Positions 1 through 10,041 of a stretch of DNA of 64,000 nucleotides are shown here, one piece after another. Below the pieces are notes generated by a model. That model had not been told where the DNA came from, searched no databases, and saw nothing but the letters and a program-made list of their open reading frames with translations. Source of the DNA: Prosthecobacter sp. (GTDB taxonomy: Bacteria; Verrucomicrobiota; Verrucomicrobiia; Verrucomicrobiales; Verrucomicrobiaceae); NCBI GenBank assembly GCA_021733925.1, contig JAIPJY010000011.1, positions 62,001 through 126,000 of the forward strand, read 5' to 3'. The position numbers and the translations under genes were made by a program. Numbering within the stretch: position 1 is the first letter of the stretch; each line of letters opens with the position of its first letter.

Positions 1-2
1 CC

Positions 3-863
3 GTCGAGGCCGACAAACCCGCCCACGTGCTGACACGGACACTGCGACTGACCTCGGAGCCGGTTTGCATCACTGCCGATCTAGCCCCTGGCGGCAGCCT
101 GCGTGTCCTGGCAATAAATGACCAAGGCACCGTGTTGGACACAGCAGAAGCAATCTCAACCTCAGTGACAGATGCGCCCCTAAAATGGAACAAGGGTCCC
201 TTAACAGCCCCGGCTGCCCGCTTCCGCATCGAACTGGACCATGCGGTGCTATATGCCATCAGCGGCGGCGACTTGGTTCACCAAGAGATGCCGCCCCCCG
301 AAAATCCATTGAAGTCGGCGACACGTGTGATCCATCCCACGACGACACAAACGCTTTCATTCGATGCAGATGCCCAGGGCTGGAAAGGCGTGGATCAACT
401 CGAACACCATGCCGCAGGCGGCGCGAAAGGCGGCTACATCCACGTCTCACGCAGCGGCAGGGCGCTGCCCATTGCCCTCTCCCCGGTGACGGCCAAAGAA
501 TCACCTCTGGCGGGTGACTGGACCCAGGTCATCGGCGGCAAGGGCGCCGAGATCACCTGCCAGGTGCGTTCAGCGAAACCGGGAGGTCGTGTCAGGATCG
601 AACTGTTCGCAAATGACATCGCTCAGTGGCAGTTCGAGACGCAGACCACGTTTTCACCTGAATGGAGCAAGGCCGCAGCCACCTTGCGCTATGACTGGGA
701 CGATGCCGAAGCGCTGGCCGCAGGCTGGAAACGTGCAGCCAACAGCTTCTCATGGGCGGACACGATTCAACACATCGGCAAAGTCGTGATCGTCCCCGGC
801 GCTGCTGGAGCGCAGGAGAGTTTCGACTTGGATGAACTGAGCGTCAGTGGTTCAACCCGCTGA
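3..863 (+). CDS. C-terminal part of a secreted/carbohydrate-binding-type protein (5' truncated by window edge)
   Basis: The reading frame is open from base 3, so the GTG at 27 is probably not the real start and this is the 3' end of a longer gene. About 285 residues are visible. The first third (to about residue 85) ends in a pattern (ARFRIELDHAVLYAI) that I associate with the tail of sialidase-like or glycosidase-like proteins of the PVC group. The rest reads as a beta-rich jelly-roll-type module with alternating hydrophobic residues and many W/F/Y. No catalytic motif is visible in this fragment. It converges with the RNase E/G gene, with only 2 bases between the stops. The function is inferred weakly; coding status is firm. 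Confidence 0.7.
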   Translation, partial: VEADKPAHVLTRTLRLTSEPVCITADLAPGGSLRVLAINDQGTVLDTAEAISTSVTDAPLKWNKGPLTAPAARFRIELDHAVLYAISGGDLVHQEMPPPENPLKSATRVIHPTTTQTLSFDADAQGWKGVDQLEHHAAGGAKGGYIHVSRSGRALPIALSPVTAKESPLAGDWTQVIGGKGAEITCQVRSAKPGGRVRIELFANDIAQWQFETQTTFSPEWSKAAATLRYDWDDAEALAAGWKRAANSFSWADTIQHIGKVVIVPGAAGAQESFDLDELSVSGSTR

Positions 864-865
864 GA

Positions 866-2452
866 TCAGGGACGGATTTCTTCGCCCGTAGTCGCATTCG
901 CCAGGGTCATCTGCTCTCGATGGAAAGCAGGGTCGCTGCGGAAGGTGAGACGCGCCTGATACTTGCGTTCGAGATCCACCAGCAGCTCACCATCCTCGCT
1001 CTTGAGACGGGTCAGCACCTCGGGATGCACGATGACGATAATGCTCTTCTGATCCTCCTTGGCCCGACCCAGCACCGCGACAAGACGGCGCTGCAGCTCG
1101 ACGCTCATGGTGAGCGGCGTTTTGACCTGGCCGTGGCCTTTGCAGTACGGGCAGGGTTCATAGAGCGTGGTGCCGAGGCTCTCATTGAGACGCTGGCGGG
1201 TCATCTCCATGAGACCGAACTGCGAGATAGGCAGCACCTGGGTCTTGGCCTTGTCACGCTTGAGATGATCGATCATGAGCTTGTACACGGCCTGCTGGTC
1301 ACGGCGGTGTTTCATGTCGATGAAGTCCACCACGATCAGGCCGCCCATGTTGCGCAGGCGGAGCTGGCGCGCGACTTCGGCGGCGGCTTCGAGGTTGGTT
1401 TCGAGCAGGAGCTTGTCGACGTCCTTGTGCCCCTTGTTGCGGCCGGTGTTGACGTCAATGGAGACGAGCGCCTCAGTTTGATCGATCACGATGTAGCCAC
1501 CGCACGGCATCCACACCTGGCGGTAGAAGGCGTTGTCGATCTGCTTTTGGATCCCGTAGTGCTCAAAGATGGCGCTCTGGCCCTGGTAGAGATTGATCCG
1601 GCGTTTCGCACGGCCGGAGATGTGCGCAGCCATGCGCTGCATGCGTTCGACGGTGGCGGCGTCATCGCAGGCGACTTCATCGATGTCCTCGGTGAGGAAA
1701 TCACGCACCGTACGCTCGACGAGATCAGGCTCTTGGAAGCAGCAAACAGGGGCGTTCTGGCCGTCGCGCTTGGCGACGATCTGGTCCCACTCATCGAGGA
1801 GGATGTTCAAATCCCGCACGATGTGCCGCGCACGCTTGCCGGAAGCTTCGGTGCGCAGGATGATGCCCATGCCCTCAGGCAGGCTGATTTTTTCGATGAT
1901 CTTGCGGAGCCTCGAGCGCTCCTTCGGGTCTTCGATCTTGCGCGAGATACCGCAGGTGTCATTCAGCGGCATCAACACAAGCAGTCGGCCTGCGAGGGAG
2001 ATGTTCGTCGTGACGCGTGGCCCCTTGTTGCCCACAGGTCCTTTGGTCACCTGCACCATGATCTCGGAACCGATCGGGTACAGCGTCGGGATGTCCTTGG
2101 CCTCAATGCGTTTCTTCTTTTTGCTGCCGCCGCGATTGATCTCCTCCAGGCCGGCATCCAGCGCGGCCGGGATGGCGTCCCAGAAATGCAGGAAGGCGTT
2201 TTTGTCGAACCCGATGTCGATGAACATGGCCTTGAGGCCCTGCTCGATGTTGCGGATGCGGCCTTTGAAGACACTGCCGATGAGGCTGTTGGTGCCCACA
2301 CGCTCGATGTTGTATTCTTCGACGACGCCTTTGTCGAGCAAGGCGACGCGGTTCTCCAGTTTCTCGCAGTTGATGACGAGTCGCACACCGCTTTTGATGT
2401 CACGTTTGCCGGTGAGCAGTTCTTTGATTCTTTGAACGAAGGTCAATGCCAT
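866..2452 (-). CDS. rng: Ribonuclease E/G family endoribonuclease
   Basis: A 528-residue RNase E/G catalytic core without the long RNase E C-terminal scaffold. An S1-like RNA-binding region lies at about 35-140. The two metal-ligating aspartates fall in SIDVNTG (D333) and VDFIDM (D376), the spacing seen in RNase E. The zinc-link cysteines are in CPYC (434-437). The family cleaves single-stranded RNA in rRNA maturation and mRNA decay. It is the last gene of the minus-strand mreB-mreC-mreD-mrdA cluster, starting 35 bases after the mrdA stop; rng is also found next to mre genes in proteobacteria. Length and domain content favour RNase G over E. Start is ATG at 2452. Confidence 0.93.
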   Translation of the reverse strand: MALTFVQRIKELLTGKRDIKSGVRLVINCEKLENRVALLDKGVVEEYNIERVGTNSLIGSVFKGRIRNIEQGLKAMFIDIGFDKNAFLHFWDAIPAALDAGLEEINRGGSKKKKRIEAKDIPTLYPIGSEIMVQVTKGPVGNKGPRVTTNISLAGRLLVLMPLNDTCGISRKIEDPKERSRLRKIIEKISLPEGMGIILRTEASGKRARHIVRDLNILLDEWDQIVAKRDGQNAPVCCFQEPDLVERTVRDFLTEDIDEVACDDAATVERMQRMAAHISGRAKRRINLYQGQSAIFEHYGIQKQIDNAFYRQVWMPCGGYIVIDQTEALVSIDVNTGRNKGHKDVDKLLLETNLEAAAEVARQLRLRNMGGLIVVDFIDMKHRRDQQAVYKLMIDHLKRDKAKTQVLPISQFGLMEMTRQRLNESLGTTLYEPCPYCKGHGQVKTPLTMSVELQRRLVAVLGRAKEDQKSIIVIVHPEVLTRLKSEDGELLVDLERKYQARLTFRSDPAFHREQMTLANATTGEEIRP

Positions 2453-2487
2453 GGTGTAAAATCTCCCTGAAAATGTGATGCAGCTCT

Positions 2488-4773
2488 TCAGCGAAAGAGC
2501 TTGCGGAAAAATCCGCCACCGCTTGGAGCGGAATCGGATGGTTGGTTCTCTTGGGAGCTCCCCCGGCTGAAGATACCGACCCTGCGCACTGGCACGGCCT
2601 TGGGCACTTTCTGTTCGGAGCTGCTTCCCGCCGATCCCGCTGAATTGGCTTTCCGTCTGATGTTGGGCGTCGTGTTCACACGCGGCGCGTCAGCATCATC
2701 CGGTTCTGGCGCGGACACACCCGTGCCCACGTCTAAATCTTCATCCTCGGTGATTCCCTCAGGCACCGCAGCATCGGCGTATTGGACGGAGGAAATATGA
2801 TTGAAATTACCTTCCGCAGGTTCCATCGCCGTGATGTCGACAATGAACTTGGGATTTTCCAAAGCCAGACATTGTTCGAGCACGCGGCGCGCCACCGGCG
2901 CGGCGCAACCTCCGCCGGATTTGCCATTTTGCACCAGCACGGCAACGGCAAATTTGGGGTCCTTGTAGGGAGCGAAGCAGATGAACCAGGTGTGATTGTC
3001 GTCATGCCTGACTCCCCGCTCATCACGCCGCCAGTTCTGCGCGGTGCCGGTCTTGCCAGCAACCTCCACTCCGGTGATGCGCGCACCTTTGCCCGTGCCT
3101 GAAGGATCGTTGACGACCTTCCACATGCCCCTGCGAATCACTTCGATCTGTTCGGGTTTCACACTGGCAGAAAGATCTCCCCGGAGACTCGGTGGGTTTT
3201 CCAGCACCGCCTGATCATGATCCATCACCCGCTTCAGCAGATGCGGACTCCATGCCTTGCCTCCATTGGCGACAGTGGCGCTGACCGAGGCCATTTGCAG
3301 CGGAGAAGCGAGCACCAGGCCTTGCCCGATGGATGTATTGGCCGTGTAGCCATCACTCCAGCGTTCAGCAGGACGGTGTGCGCGCAACCAGTCTGGATTG
3401 GGCAAAATACCAGGGTCTTCATCATCCAGTTCAATGCCTGTTTTGGTGCCCACCCCGAGAATTTTACCCACCTTCGTGATGTTGCCGATGCCCGCGGCAT
3501 TGCCATAGCGGTAGAAGAAGCAGTTGCAGGAATATTTGATGGCATCACTGAGACTGAGGCTGCCATGAGTGCCGCCGCTCTGGCGCTGAATCCAGCACTG
3601 CATCGCTTTATTGCCATAGGTGACGCTGCCGCTGCAGTTGAAGTGGTTCATGTTGATGCCGGCGAGGCAGCCTGCAAAAGAGATCGGAATTTTGAAGGTC
3701 GAGCCCGGCACATGCCCTCTGACCGCGCGATTGATCAGCGGAATGGTGGGATTGCTCATCAGCGCATCCCAGTCGGATTGCTGGATGCTGGGAATGAACT
3801 GATTCGGGTCATAGGAGGGGACGGAAACCATCGCCATCACCTCTCCGGAGCTGGGCTCAATCACGACTACAGCACCACGGCCGATCTTGGCGTCGCGCAA
3901 GGCCCTGTCGGCTATGAGCTGCATGCGTACATCAAGCGTCAGATAAACGTCGTTGCCCTTGCGCGGCTCCACGTATTCCTCGTCCACTTCACCGACCGGC
4001 CTGCCGCGCTGGTCTCGCTGCATGACGCGCACACCGGGCTTGCCCCGCAGGTAATTGTCGAAACTTTTCTCCACGCCAGCAACTCCGAAGTCATCCGGCA
4101 CGTAGTAGTCCCAGCCCTTGCGGTCTTCGGTCGAGGCGCGCTGGTCGTCTGGCAGCCGCACATAGCCGAGGATATGGCAGGCGACTGATTTCAGGGGATA
4201 CACGCGCGAGGCACGCTCGGCGACGGTGACACCCGGCAATCCCAAATTGTGTTCGGCGATGCGGCTAAACTCAGCAAAGGTCAGATCATCACGATACACC
4301 CACGGCACCGCGCCACCAAAGCTGCGGTAATGCACGCGCAGCGATTCCACGGCGTAGTCCTTGTGAACCCCCATTTCGAGCATGCGTTTGGTGATCGTCT
4401 CCTCGAAAATCTTGTAGATGTCGAGCTCGGGCTTCATCCGCTTGATGCCTCTTTCAGAGATCTCAAAGGTGATTTCCGGAATGCCTGTCTTGTTCTTCTT
4501 GGCAACGCGCTTGTACTCGGTGACGACCTCCGCAAGATTGATGCGGACCTCAAAGCTGGCCTTGTTGGTGGCAAGAACGATGCCGTTGCGATCCTTGATC
4601 TCCCCACGCGGCCCGGGAATGCGCGCACGTTCCTTTTTCGCCCCAGGGATCATCTTGGCAAATTCCTCCCGGCGGTCAATCTGCAGCGACCACAGCCGGA
4701 ACACGAGCAGTCCAAACCCGCACATCATGGCGAGGGAGAACATATATAGGCGAAAGCGATATTTAACGACCAT
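2488..4773 (-). CDS. mrdA: Penicillin-binding protein 2 (elongation-specific peptidoglycan transpeptidase)
   Basis: A 761-residue class B PBP. An N-terminal transmembrane helix (about 9-30) is followed by the PBP dimerisation domain (PRGEIKDRNG at 55-64) and the transpeptidase domain with all three active-site motifs: STFK (358-361, catalytic Ser358), SCN (415-417) and KTGT (574-577). The enzyme cross-links peptidoglycan during lateral wall growth with MreBCD and RodA. About 100 residues after the transpeptidase domain are low complexity, Ser/Pro/Asp-rich and end in a basic tail, an extension beyond the usual family length. The start overlaps the mreD stop by 11 bases, indicating co-translation. 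No rodA lies in this cluster. Confidence 0.95.
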   Translation of the reverse strand: MVVKYRFRLYMFSLAMMCGFGLLVFRLWSLQIDRREEFAKMIPGAKKERARIPGPRGEIKDRNGIVLATNKASFEVRINLAEVVTEYKRVAKKNKTGIPEITFEISERGIKRMKPELDIYKIFEETITKRMLEMGVHKDYAVESLRVHYRSFGGAVPWVYRDDLTFAEFSRIAEHNLGLPGVTVAERASRVYPLKSVACHILGYVRLPDDQRASTEDRKGWDYYVPDDFGVAGVEKSFDNYLRGKPGVRVMQRDQRGRPVGEVDEEYVEPRKGNDVYLTLDVRMQLIADRALRDAKIGRGAVVVIEPSSGEVMAMVSVPSYDPNQFIPSIQQSDWDALMSNPTIPLINRAVRGHVPGSTFKIPISFAGCLAGINMNHFNCSGSVTYGNKAMQCWIQRQSGGTHGSLSLSDAIKYSCNCFFYRYGNAAGIGNITKVGKILGVGTKTGIELDDEDPGILPNPDWLRAHRPAERWSDGYTANTSIGQGLVLASPLQMASVSATVANGGKAWSPHLLKRVMDHDQAVLENPPSLRGDLSASVKPEQIEVIRRGMWKVVNDPSGTGKGARITGVEVAGKTGTAQNWRRDERGVRHDDNHTWFICFAPYKDPKFAVAVLVQNGKSGGGCAAPVARRVLEQCLALENPKFIVDITAMEPAEGNFNHISSVQYADAAVPEGITEDEDLDVGTGVSAPEPDDADAPRVNTTPNIRRKANSAGSAGSSSEQKVPKAVPVRRVGIFSRGSSQENQPSDSAPSGGGFFRKLFR

Positions 4774-5377
4774 CGAAGCGGTACCTCAGGCCTTCGTATT
4801 TGATTTCATAACTCGACAGGCGGGCGAGCGAATAGAGCAGCAAAAAGATGAGCGGCGCTGCGAGCATGGCAAGCAGGGAGTCGGTGATCATCTTTGACCA
4901 TACGCCCGCTGGAAACTGAAGGGAACCACGCAGGAACGTGATAATGAGATACTGCGCAAGCAGCCACACAAAGATGGCCAGTCCTACCATGAGCACCGGG
5001 AGTTCAAGGCGGCCACGTTTGAACAACGGGCGAATGCCCTGCAGCAGGGTGCCGAGCATGCCAAACAGCACGATGGAAAGGCCAAACGGCAGCGGATGAC
5101 TGCCCGCACCCAGTTCAACGTCTGCGCCGGTGCCAAACACATCCTCAGCACCCGACAGGCTTTCCATGACTCCGGGCAGATGGCGTGCATCCCAGACAAA
5201 ACCGGTGATGAACGCGAGCAGCAGCATCATCGAAAACGGCGCGGCCACTGAGGCACTGAAGAAAAACACCGCCGGCAGAAACAGCGTGGCGAACTGGGCG
5301 ATCTCCAGCCCAGGAATGAACTCCTGCACCATGAAGGTGAGCAGCAGTAAGATGATGGAGATCGGGTGAAACAACAT
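4763..5377 (-). CDS. mreD: MreD-like rod-shape membrane protein
   Basis: A 204-residue, very hydrophobic protein with about five to six predicted membrane helices and a short cytoplasmic tail. MreD sequences are poorly conserved, so the assignment rests mainly on membrane topology, size and position between mreC and the PBP2 gene, the standard mreCD-mrdA order. MreD links the cytoplasmic MreB filament and periplasmic MreC to the elongasome. It begins 6 bases after the mreC stop and its 3' end overlaps mrdA by 11 bases, so the genes are almost certainly one transcript. Confidence 0.78.
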   Translation of the reverse strand: MLFHPISIILLLLTFMVQEFIPGLEIAQFATLFLPAVFFFSASVAAPFSMMLLLAFITGFVWDARHLPGVMESLSGAEDVFGTGADVELGAGSHPLPFGLSIVLFGMLGTLLQGIRPLFKRGRLELPVLMVGLAIFVWLLAQYLIITFLRGSLQFPAGVWSKMITDSLLAMLAAPLIFLLLYSLARLSSYEIKYEGLRYRFDGR

Positions 5378-5383
5378 GGCGGC

Positions 5384-6235
5384 TCAGGGCTTGGCACGTG
5401 CCTGTGTCGTTGCAGGCTCCGGCGTGGGTTCGGCAACCTGCATTTCAATCACAAAGACATAATCCAAGGTGGAGAAATCTACGGCCGGTTCGATCACGGC
5501 CTCTCCAGATATCTCACGGTTTTCAAAACGCTTCACCCGGCCCAGCAGCAGATTCTCTGGAAAGACACCGCCTTCACCGGAGGAATAGACACCCGCACCA
5601 GCATTGATGTTCGAGTTGCGATGGAGAAAACGCAGATGCAGCTCAGGGCGCACTTCCAGCGCGGCTCGTTCGCCGCCGAGAATCCCCTGCTCCAGCGTGC
5701 CTTCGATCTTGGCTGACACACGGCACATTTCATCCGTCAGCAAAATCACCTTGGTCATGTGCGGAGCCAAAATGGATGTTTTGCCCACCAGACCGACAGA
5801 CGTAATCACCGGACTGTCCGTGCCGATGCCATCGAGTGAACCTTTGTCGATGATCAAACTGTTCCACCAGGTGCTGGAGCTGCGGCGGATCACCTTGGCG
5901 GCCGTCATTTTGAAAGGTGCCGACTGCTTGAATTCAATGAGCTGCCGCAGTTTGGCATTCTCTTCGATGATCTGGTTGTACTTCTGCTGGATGATACGCA
6001 GCCGCTCCAACTGGACACGCTGCTCATCATTTTCCCGCTTCAATTCGACCGGGTTGACCTGCGGAGCCAAGGCGGACTCCGCCGCGTGATCCATCGCCCC
6101 ACTGCTATGGATGAAAGGTGACAGCAGACTCATGACACGAGACTGGATCTGCCGGGTCGTCGCAGTGTCAAAGGTGAACACGGCAACCAACCCTGCCACG
6201 AAGATCAGAAGCGCGAGGATGTTGAGCTTTTTCAT
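5384..6235 (-). CDS. mreC: Rod shape-determining protein MreC
   Basis: 283 residues with one N-terminal membrane helix (about 5-25), a predicted coiled coil (about 70-105, rich in E/R/Q/L) and the MreC beta-domain, where WWNSLIIDKGSLDGI and ITSVGLVGK are typical family signatures. It is the periplasmic scaffold of the elongasome that activates PBP2. The C-terminus carries a short Pro/Thr/Ala tail. A strong Shine-Dalgarno-like GGAGGAAA precedes the ATG at 6235. It lies 83 bases downstream of mreB. Confidence 0.94.
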   Translation of the reverse strand: MKKLNILALLIFVAGLVAVFTFDTATTRQIQSRVMSLLSPFIHSSGAMDHAAESALAPQVNPVELKRENDEQRVQLERLRIIQQKYNQIIEENAKLRQLIEFKQSAPFKMTAAKVIRRSSSTWWNSLIIDKGSLDGIGTDSPVITSVGLVGKTSILAPHMTKVILLTDEMCRVSAKIEGTLEQGILGGERAALEVRPELHLRFLHRNSNINAGAGVYSSGEGGVFPENLLLGRVKRFENREISGEAVIEPAVDFSTLDYVFVIEMQVAEPTPEPATTQARAKP

Positions 6236-6318
6236 GATTGGCCTTTCCTCCGGGCTGGTTGCGGCGCTGTTTGAGGGTCACTTTCAATCAAACGCGGTGC
6301 AGCAGCCCGAAATGGTCA

Positions 6319-7350
6319 TCAGACTTCGGTCGTGCTCACTTTGCGCAGGAATTCAAGCTCGCTAAGAACCCGACCAGTACCTTCGCCGACGGCGCTGAGC
6401 GGATCTTCCGCCACATGCACAGGGAGCGCTGTTTCTTCCTGCAGCAATTTGTCGAGGCCGCGCAGCAGAGCACCGCCACCGGCAAGCATGATGCCACGAT
6501 CCACCAAGTCGGCGGAGAGTTCCGGCGGGCAGCGTTCCAGCGTCGTGCGCACGGCGTCGATGATCGCATTCAGCGGCTCCAGCATGGCCTCGCGGACTTC
6601 CTGGCTCGTAATCGTGATGGTCTTCGGCAGACCGGCCACCATGTCGCGCCCTTTGACTTCCATGGTTGTTTCCTTGCCCAGCGGGAAGGCGGAACCAATG
6701 CGCAGTTTGATCTCTTCCGCAGTGCGCTCACCAATCATGAGATTGTAGGCACGCTTCATGTAATTGATGATCGCTTCGTCGAGTTCATCACCCGCCACAC
6801 GCACGCTGCGGCTGTAAACGATGCCGGAGAGCGAGATGATCGCCACCTCCGTGGTGCCACCGCCGATGTCGACGATCATGTTGCCCGCAGCTTCCTGCAC
6901 CGGCAAACCCACCCCAATGGCCGCAGCCATCGGTTCTTCGATCAGATAAACTTCACGCGCACCCGCCTGCTCCGCACTCTCCTTCACCGCACGCTTCTCA
7001 ACTTCCGTGATGCCTGAAGGCACGGCAATGACCACGCGTGGCCCGCGCATCTTGCGCCCGCCACCCTGGACCTTTTTGATGAAGTGGCGCAGCATGGCCT
7101 CCGTCACACGGAAATCGGCGATCACACCGTCTTTCAACGGGCGGATGGCCGTGATGCCACCCGGAGTTCGTCCGAGCATGCGCTTGGCATCATCTCCCAC
7201 AGCGACCACTTCGTTGGTGCCGGTTTTAACCGCCACCACTGAAGGTTCTCTGAGGACGATGCCGTGATCTTTTACATAAACGAGGGTGTTTGCCGTGCCG
7301 AGATCGATGCCGAGGTCTTGGGCGACGAAGCCGAAAAGTTTGCCGAACAT
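6319..7350 (-). CDS. mreB: Rod shape-determining actin homologue MreB
   Basis: 343 residues from ATG 7350. This start is preferred over an in-frame upstream start at 7419 because MreB proteins begin just before the amphipathic segment seen here as [11 protein letters not shown], followed by the phosphate-1 motif [10 protein letters not shown]. The other actin-fold motifs are present: VVAVPSGI, the phosphate-2 region [10 protein letters not shown] and the adenosine-site loop [12 protein letters not shown]. MreB forms membrane-associated antiparallel filaments that guide lateral wall synthesis. It is the first gene of the mreBCD-mrdA-rng unit, with 204 bases between it and recF. Its presence predicts a rod-shaped or elongated cell. 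Confidence 0.96.
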   Translation of the reverse strand: MFGKLFGFVAQDLGIDLGTANTLVYVKDHGIVLREPSVVAVKTGTNEVVAVGDDAKRMLGRTPGGITAIRPLKDGVIADFRVTEAMLRHFIKKVQGGGRKMRGPRVVIAVPSGITEVEKRAVKESAEQAGAREVYLIEEPMAAAIGVGLPVQEAAGNMIVDIGGGTTEVAIISLSGIVYSRSVRVAGDELDEAIINYMKRAYNLMIGERTAEEIKLRIGSAFPLGKETTMEVKGRDMVAGLPKTITITSQEVREAMLEPLNAIIDAVRTTLERCPPELSADLVDRGIMLAGGGALLRGLDKLLQEETALPVHVAEDPLSAVGEGTGRVLSELEFLRKVSTTEV

Positions 7351-7554
7351 TGAGAATAAATGGGAAAGGTGTTGATGCGAACAGGTATCAGAATCCAAAT
7401 GCGCAGCGGAGAATTCCAACTGTTTTGAGAATCACGAAAAGCAACGCGCGCACGACATTCTAACCCATATTAAAGCTAAAACCGCCTGAAATTGCGTCAA
7501 GGGATGTTTCTAAGAAGCTTGGAATTGGCAATTTCGGGCCAAAAGCCGCCTTTT

Positions 7555-8625
7555 TCAGCCTCGAATTCGGCTGAAAATTGACTTTTCGATCCCATAGACC
7601 CGCCCCGCCAGCCGATCCGCGTCCGCCCAGTCCAAATTCGTCGTCGTGATGATTTTCTGGGTCCCCGGCGGCAGACAGGACAGCAGAGCCCTACGACGAT
7701 GCGCATCCAGCTCGCCAAAAACGTCGTCCATCAGCATCAGCGGCGCTGAACCGCAGGCATGCTCCAGCACCTGCGCCTGGGCGAGTTTCAACGCCAGAGC
7801 AAACGAGCGCTGCTGACCTTCGGAAGCATAGGTGGTCGCATCCAGATCGTTCAAGCGCATCCCAATGTCATCCCGATGCGGCCCGAAGGCCGTCGAACGC
7901 GTGCGTGCTTCTTCATCCCGCATCGTCAGCAAGGCCTCAAACAAACTCAGCGTGGCATCACTCGTGCGCTGATACGCGATGCACACCTTCTCCACCCCCT
8001 CACTCAGCTTTGAATGCGCCAATGACACCTCCGGCCCCAGGGCGGCACACAGTTCCGCTCGCCGCTGCCAGAGCGTCTGGGCAAAGCCGTCCATCACTCG
8101 CGCAAACGCATCTGCCTGTTTCCACCCGATGCTGGCATCTCGTTTCAGCACATGATTGCGACCACGCAAGGCGCGCTCATAACCGCGCAGCGCATGCAGA
8201 TAATCAGGAAACATCTGGCTCGCCGCGAAGTCGAGAAACCTGCGCCGATGCTCCGCACCACCACGCAGCAAATTCATGTCGCGATGATCCATCCACACCA
8301 CCACGCCTGATGCAGCCAGATAGTCCGCTGATTTGCCGCAAACAGCACCATCGACTGCCAGCCTCCGCGTCGTGGCTGACTGCGCATAGCGCAGCCGTTT
8401 GCCGTGCCAGTGCGCCTCCACCAAACATGTGGCAGCGTCAAAGCGCACCATCTCAGCACGATTCGATGTTCTGGGCGACTGCAGGCGCAGCAGCACGCAC
8501 GCGGCTTCGATGAGGGATGTTTTTCCCTGGGCATTCCGCCCCACCAGCAGCGTCACATCGGGATGCAGTTCCACCTTCGCCTCGGCGAAGCAGCGGAAAT
8601 CGCGCACAAACAGATCGGAGAGCAT
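7555..8625 (-). CDS. recF: DNA replication and repair protein RecF
   Basis: 356 residues with the SMC-like ATPase layout of RecF: Walker A GRNAQGKT (29-36), the ABC-type signature region around EGQQRSFALALKLA and Walker B LMLMDDVFGELD. RecF loads RecA at gaps with RecO and RecR. It sits alone rather than next to dnaA/dnaN/gyrB, as often happens outside the classic origin cluster. The ATG at 8625 is 53 bases from the divergent hisS start, so the two genes probably share a promoter region. The stretch 7351-7554 downstream contains no gene. Confidence 0.93.
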   Translation of the reverse strand: MLSDLFVRDFRCFAEAKVELHPDVTLLVGRNAQGKTSLIEAACVLLRLQSPRTSNRAEMVRFDAATCLVEAHWHGKRLRYAQSATTRRLAVDGAVCGKSADYLAASGVVVWMDHRDMNLLRGGAEHRRRFLDFAASQMFPDYLHALRGYERALRGRNHVLKRDASIGWKQADAFARVMDGFAQTLWQRRAELCAALGPEVSLAHSKLSEGVEKVCIAYQRTSDATLSLFEALLTMRDEEARTRSTAFGPHRDDIGMRLNDLDATTYASEGQQRSFALALKLAQAQVLEHACGSAPLMLMDDVFGELDAHRRRALLSCLPPGTQKIITTTNLDWADADRLAGRVYGIEKSIFSRIRG

Positions 8626-8678
8626 GCAGTCAGGTGGTTACGCCACACGCCGCATTTCCGGTTGCGTACCTCAGTGGC

Positions 8679-9992
8679 ATGAAGATGAATCCCGCCCCCT
8701 CTATGGAACCCATCCAAACAGTCAAAGGCTTTCGTGACTTCTTCCCTGAAGAATGCGCCGTGCGCAATTACATTTTCGACACCTGGCGCTCCGTCGCACG
8801 CCGCTATGGTTTCATGGAGTATGAAGGCCCGGTCCTTGAGCAGACCGACCTGTTTCGCAAGAAGAGCGGTGACGAGATCACCAGCCAGCTTTTTTGTTTC
8901 ACAACGCAAGGAAAGGATGATGTCTCTCTGCGCCCGGAAGTGACCCCTTCCCTGGCCCGCATGGCCACCGCACGTCAGCGTGACTTCAAGAAGCCCATCA
9001 AGTGGTTTCAAATCGGCTCCTGCTTCCGCTATGAGGCCCCGCAGGCAGGACGCACGCGCGAGTTTGTGCAGTTAAATGCAGACATCCTTGGCGATGCCTC
9101 GCCTGCAACCGATGCCGAGCTGATCGCGATGGCAGTTGATGTGATGCGCGAGTTTGGCGTGAGCTCTGACGACTTCGAGATCCGCCTCAGCAACCGCGAA
9201 ATCTGGACCGGCTTCCTTGCCCAGTTCAACATCACCGCCGAACACACCTCCACTTTCCTGCAGACCATCGACAAAATCGAACGTGCGCGGTCCGAAGAGA
9301 CGGAGAAGAAGCTCAACGCCATCGGCCTCACGCTGGCGGATGTGCGCGCTTTCATGGCCTCCGCAGATGAGAATCACCCGGCCTTCGCAGCACTGCGCGA
9401 AAACCTCAGCGCACGCGGCATCTGGCAGCACGTCCGCATTGATGCCACCATCGTGCGCGGCCTGGCTTATTACACGGGAACCGTGTTTGAAGTGTTCGAC
9501 CGCAAGCACGGTCTCCGTGCCGTGGCCGGCGGTGGCCGCTATGACAAGCTCTGCTCCCTGATGAGCGATGGCAAAGTGGACATGCCCGCCGCAGGTTTTG
9601 CGATGGGCGACGTGGTGCTCAAACTGCTTCTTGAAAAGACTCCCGGCGCACAAATGAAGCTCACCAGCGCCTTGCTGGCGGCAAGCAGCATCGACGCCTA
9701 CGTCGTGGTCGTGGACGAGGCCCAGCGCGGTCATGCTCTCGCCGCGGTGCAGGCCCTGCGTGCCGCAGGCATCCGCATCGACTACAGCTTTGGCGCGCAA
9801 AAAGTCGGCAAGCAGTTTCAAGCCGCTGAGGATCGCAAAGCTCGCTTCGCCATCGTCTTCGGTGCCGAGTACCCCGAAGTCGTCATCAAGAACTTGATCG
9901 CCCGCTCGCAGAGCTCCGTGCCGGTGGCTGGTCTTGTCGAAGAAGTGCAGCGGCTGCTCGCCGAACCCGCCATCGGTCCGTTGATCGCCTGA
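8679..9992 (+). CDS. hisS: Histidyl-tRNA synthetase
   Basis: A class II aminoacyl-tRNA synthetase of 437 residues from ATG 8679. The frame is open further upstream, but the region before 8679 is the divergent promoter and encodes no family-like sequence; ATGs at 8685 and 8703 are also possible. Visible motifs are the N-terminal GFRDFFPEE, motif 2 around LRPEVTPSLAR and QIGSCFRYE, the HisA motif GLAYYTGTVFEV, and the C-terminal anticodon-binding domain with DYSFGAQKVGKQF and AIVFG. It charges tRNA-His. It is divergent from recF, and the next gene begins 49 bases downstream. Confidence 0.95.
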   Translation: MKMNPAPSMEPIQTVKGFRDFFPEECAVRNYIFDTWRSVARRYGFMEYEGPVLEQTDLFRKKSGDEITSQLFCFTTQGKDDVSLRPEVTPSLARMATARQRDFKKPIKWFQIGSCFRYEAPQAGRTREFVQLNADILGDASPATDAELIAMAVDVMREFGVSSDDFEIRLSNREIWTGFLAQFNITAEHTSTFLQTIDKIERARSEETEKKLNAIGLTLADVRAFMASADENHPAFAALRENLSARGIWQHVRIDATIVRGLAYYTGTVFEVFDRKHGLRAVAGGGRYDKLCSLMSDGKVDMPAAGFAMGDVVLKLLLEKTPGAQMKLTSALLAASSIDAYVVVVDEAQRGHALAAVQALRAAGIRIDYSFGAQKVGKQFQAAEDRKARFAIVFGAEYPEVVIKNLIARSQSSVPVAGLVEEVQRLLAEPAIGPLIA

Positions 9993-10041
9993 TCGAAAGG
10001 CAAGCAAGTGTCATTCATGAGCGTTGGTTTGAGCCAATCTC

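Noticed and set aside
920-2470. 516-codon ORF on the plus strand
   Set aside because: It is the exact shadow of the RNase E/G gene; the minus-strand product has every family motif, while this one is His/Asp/Val-rich with no family.
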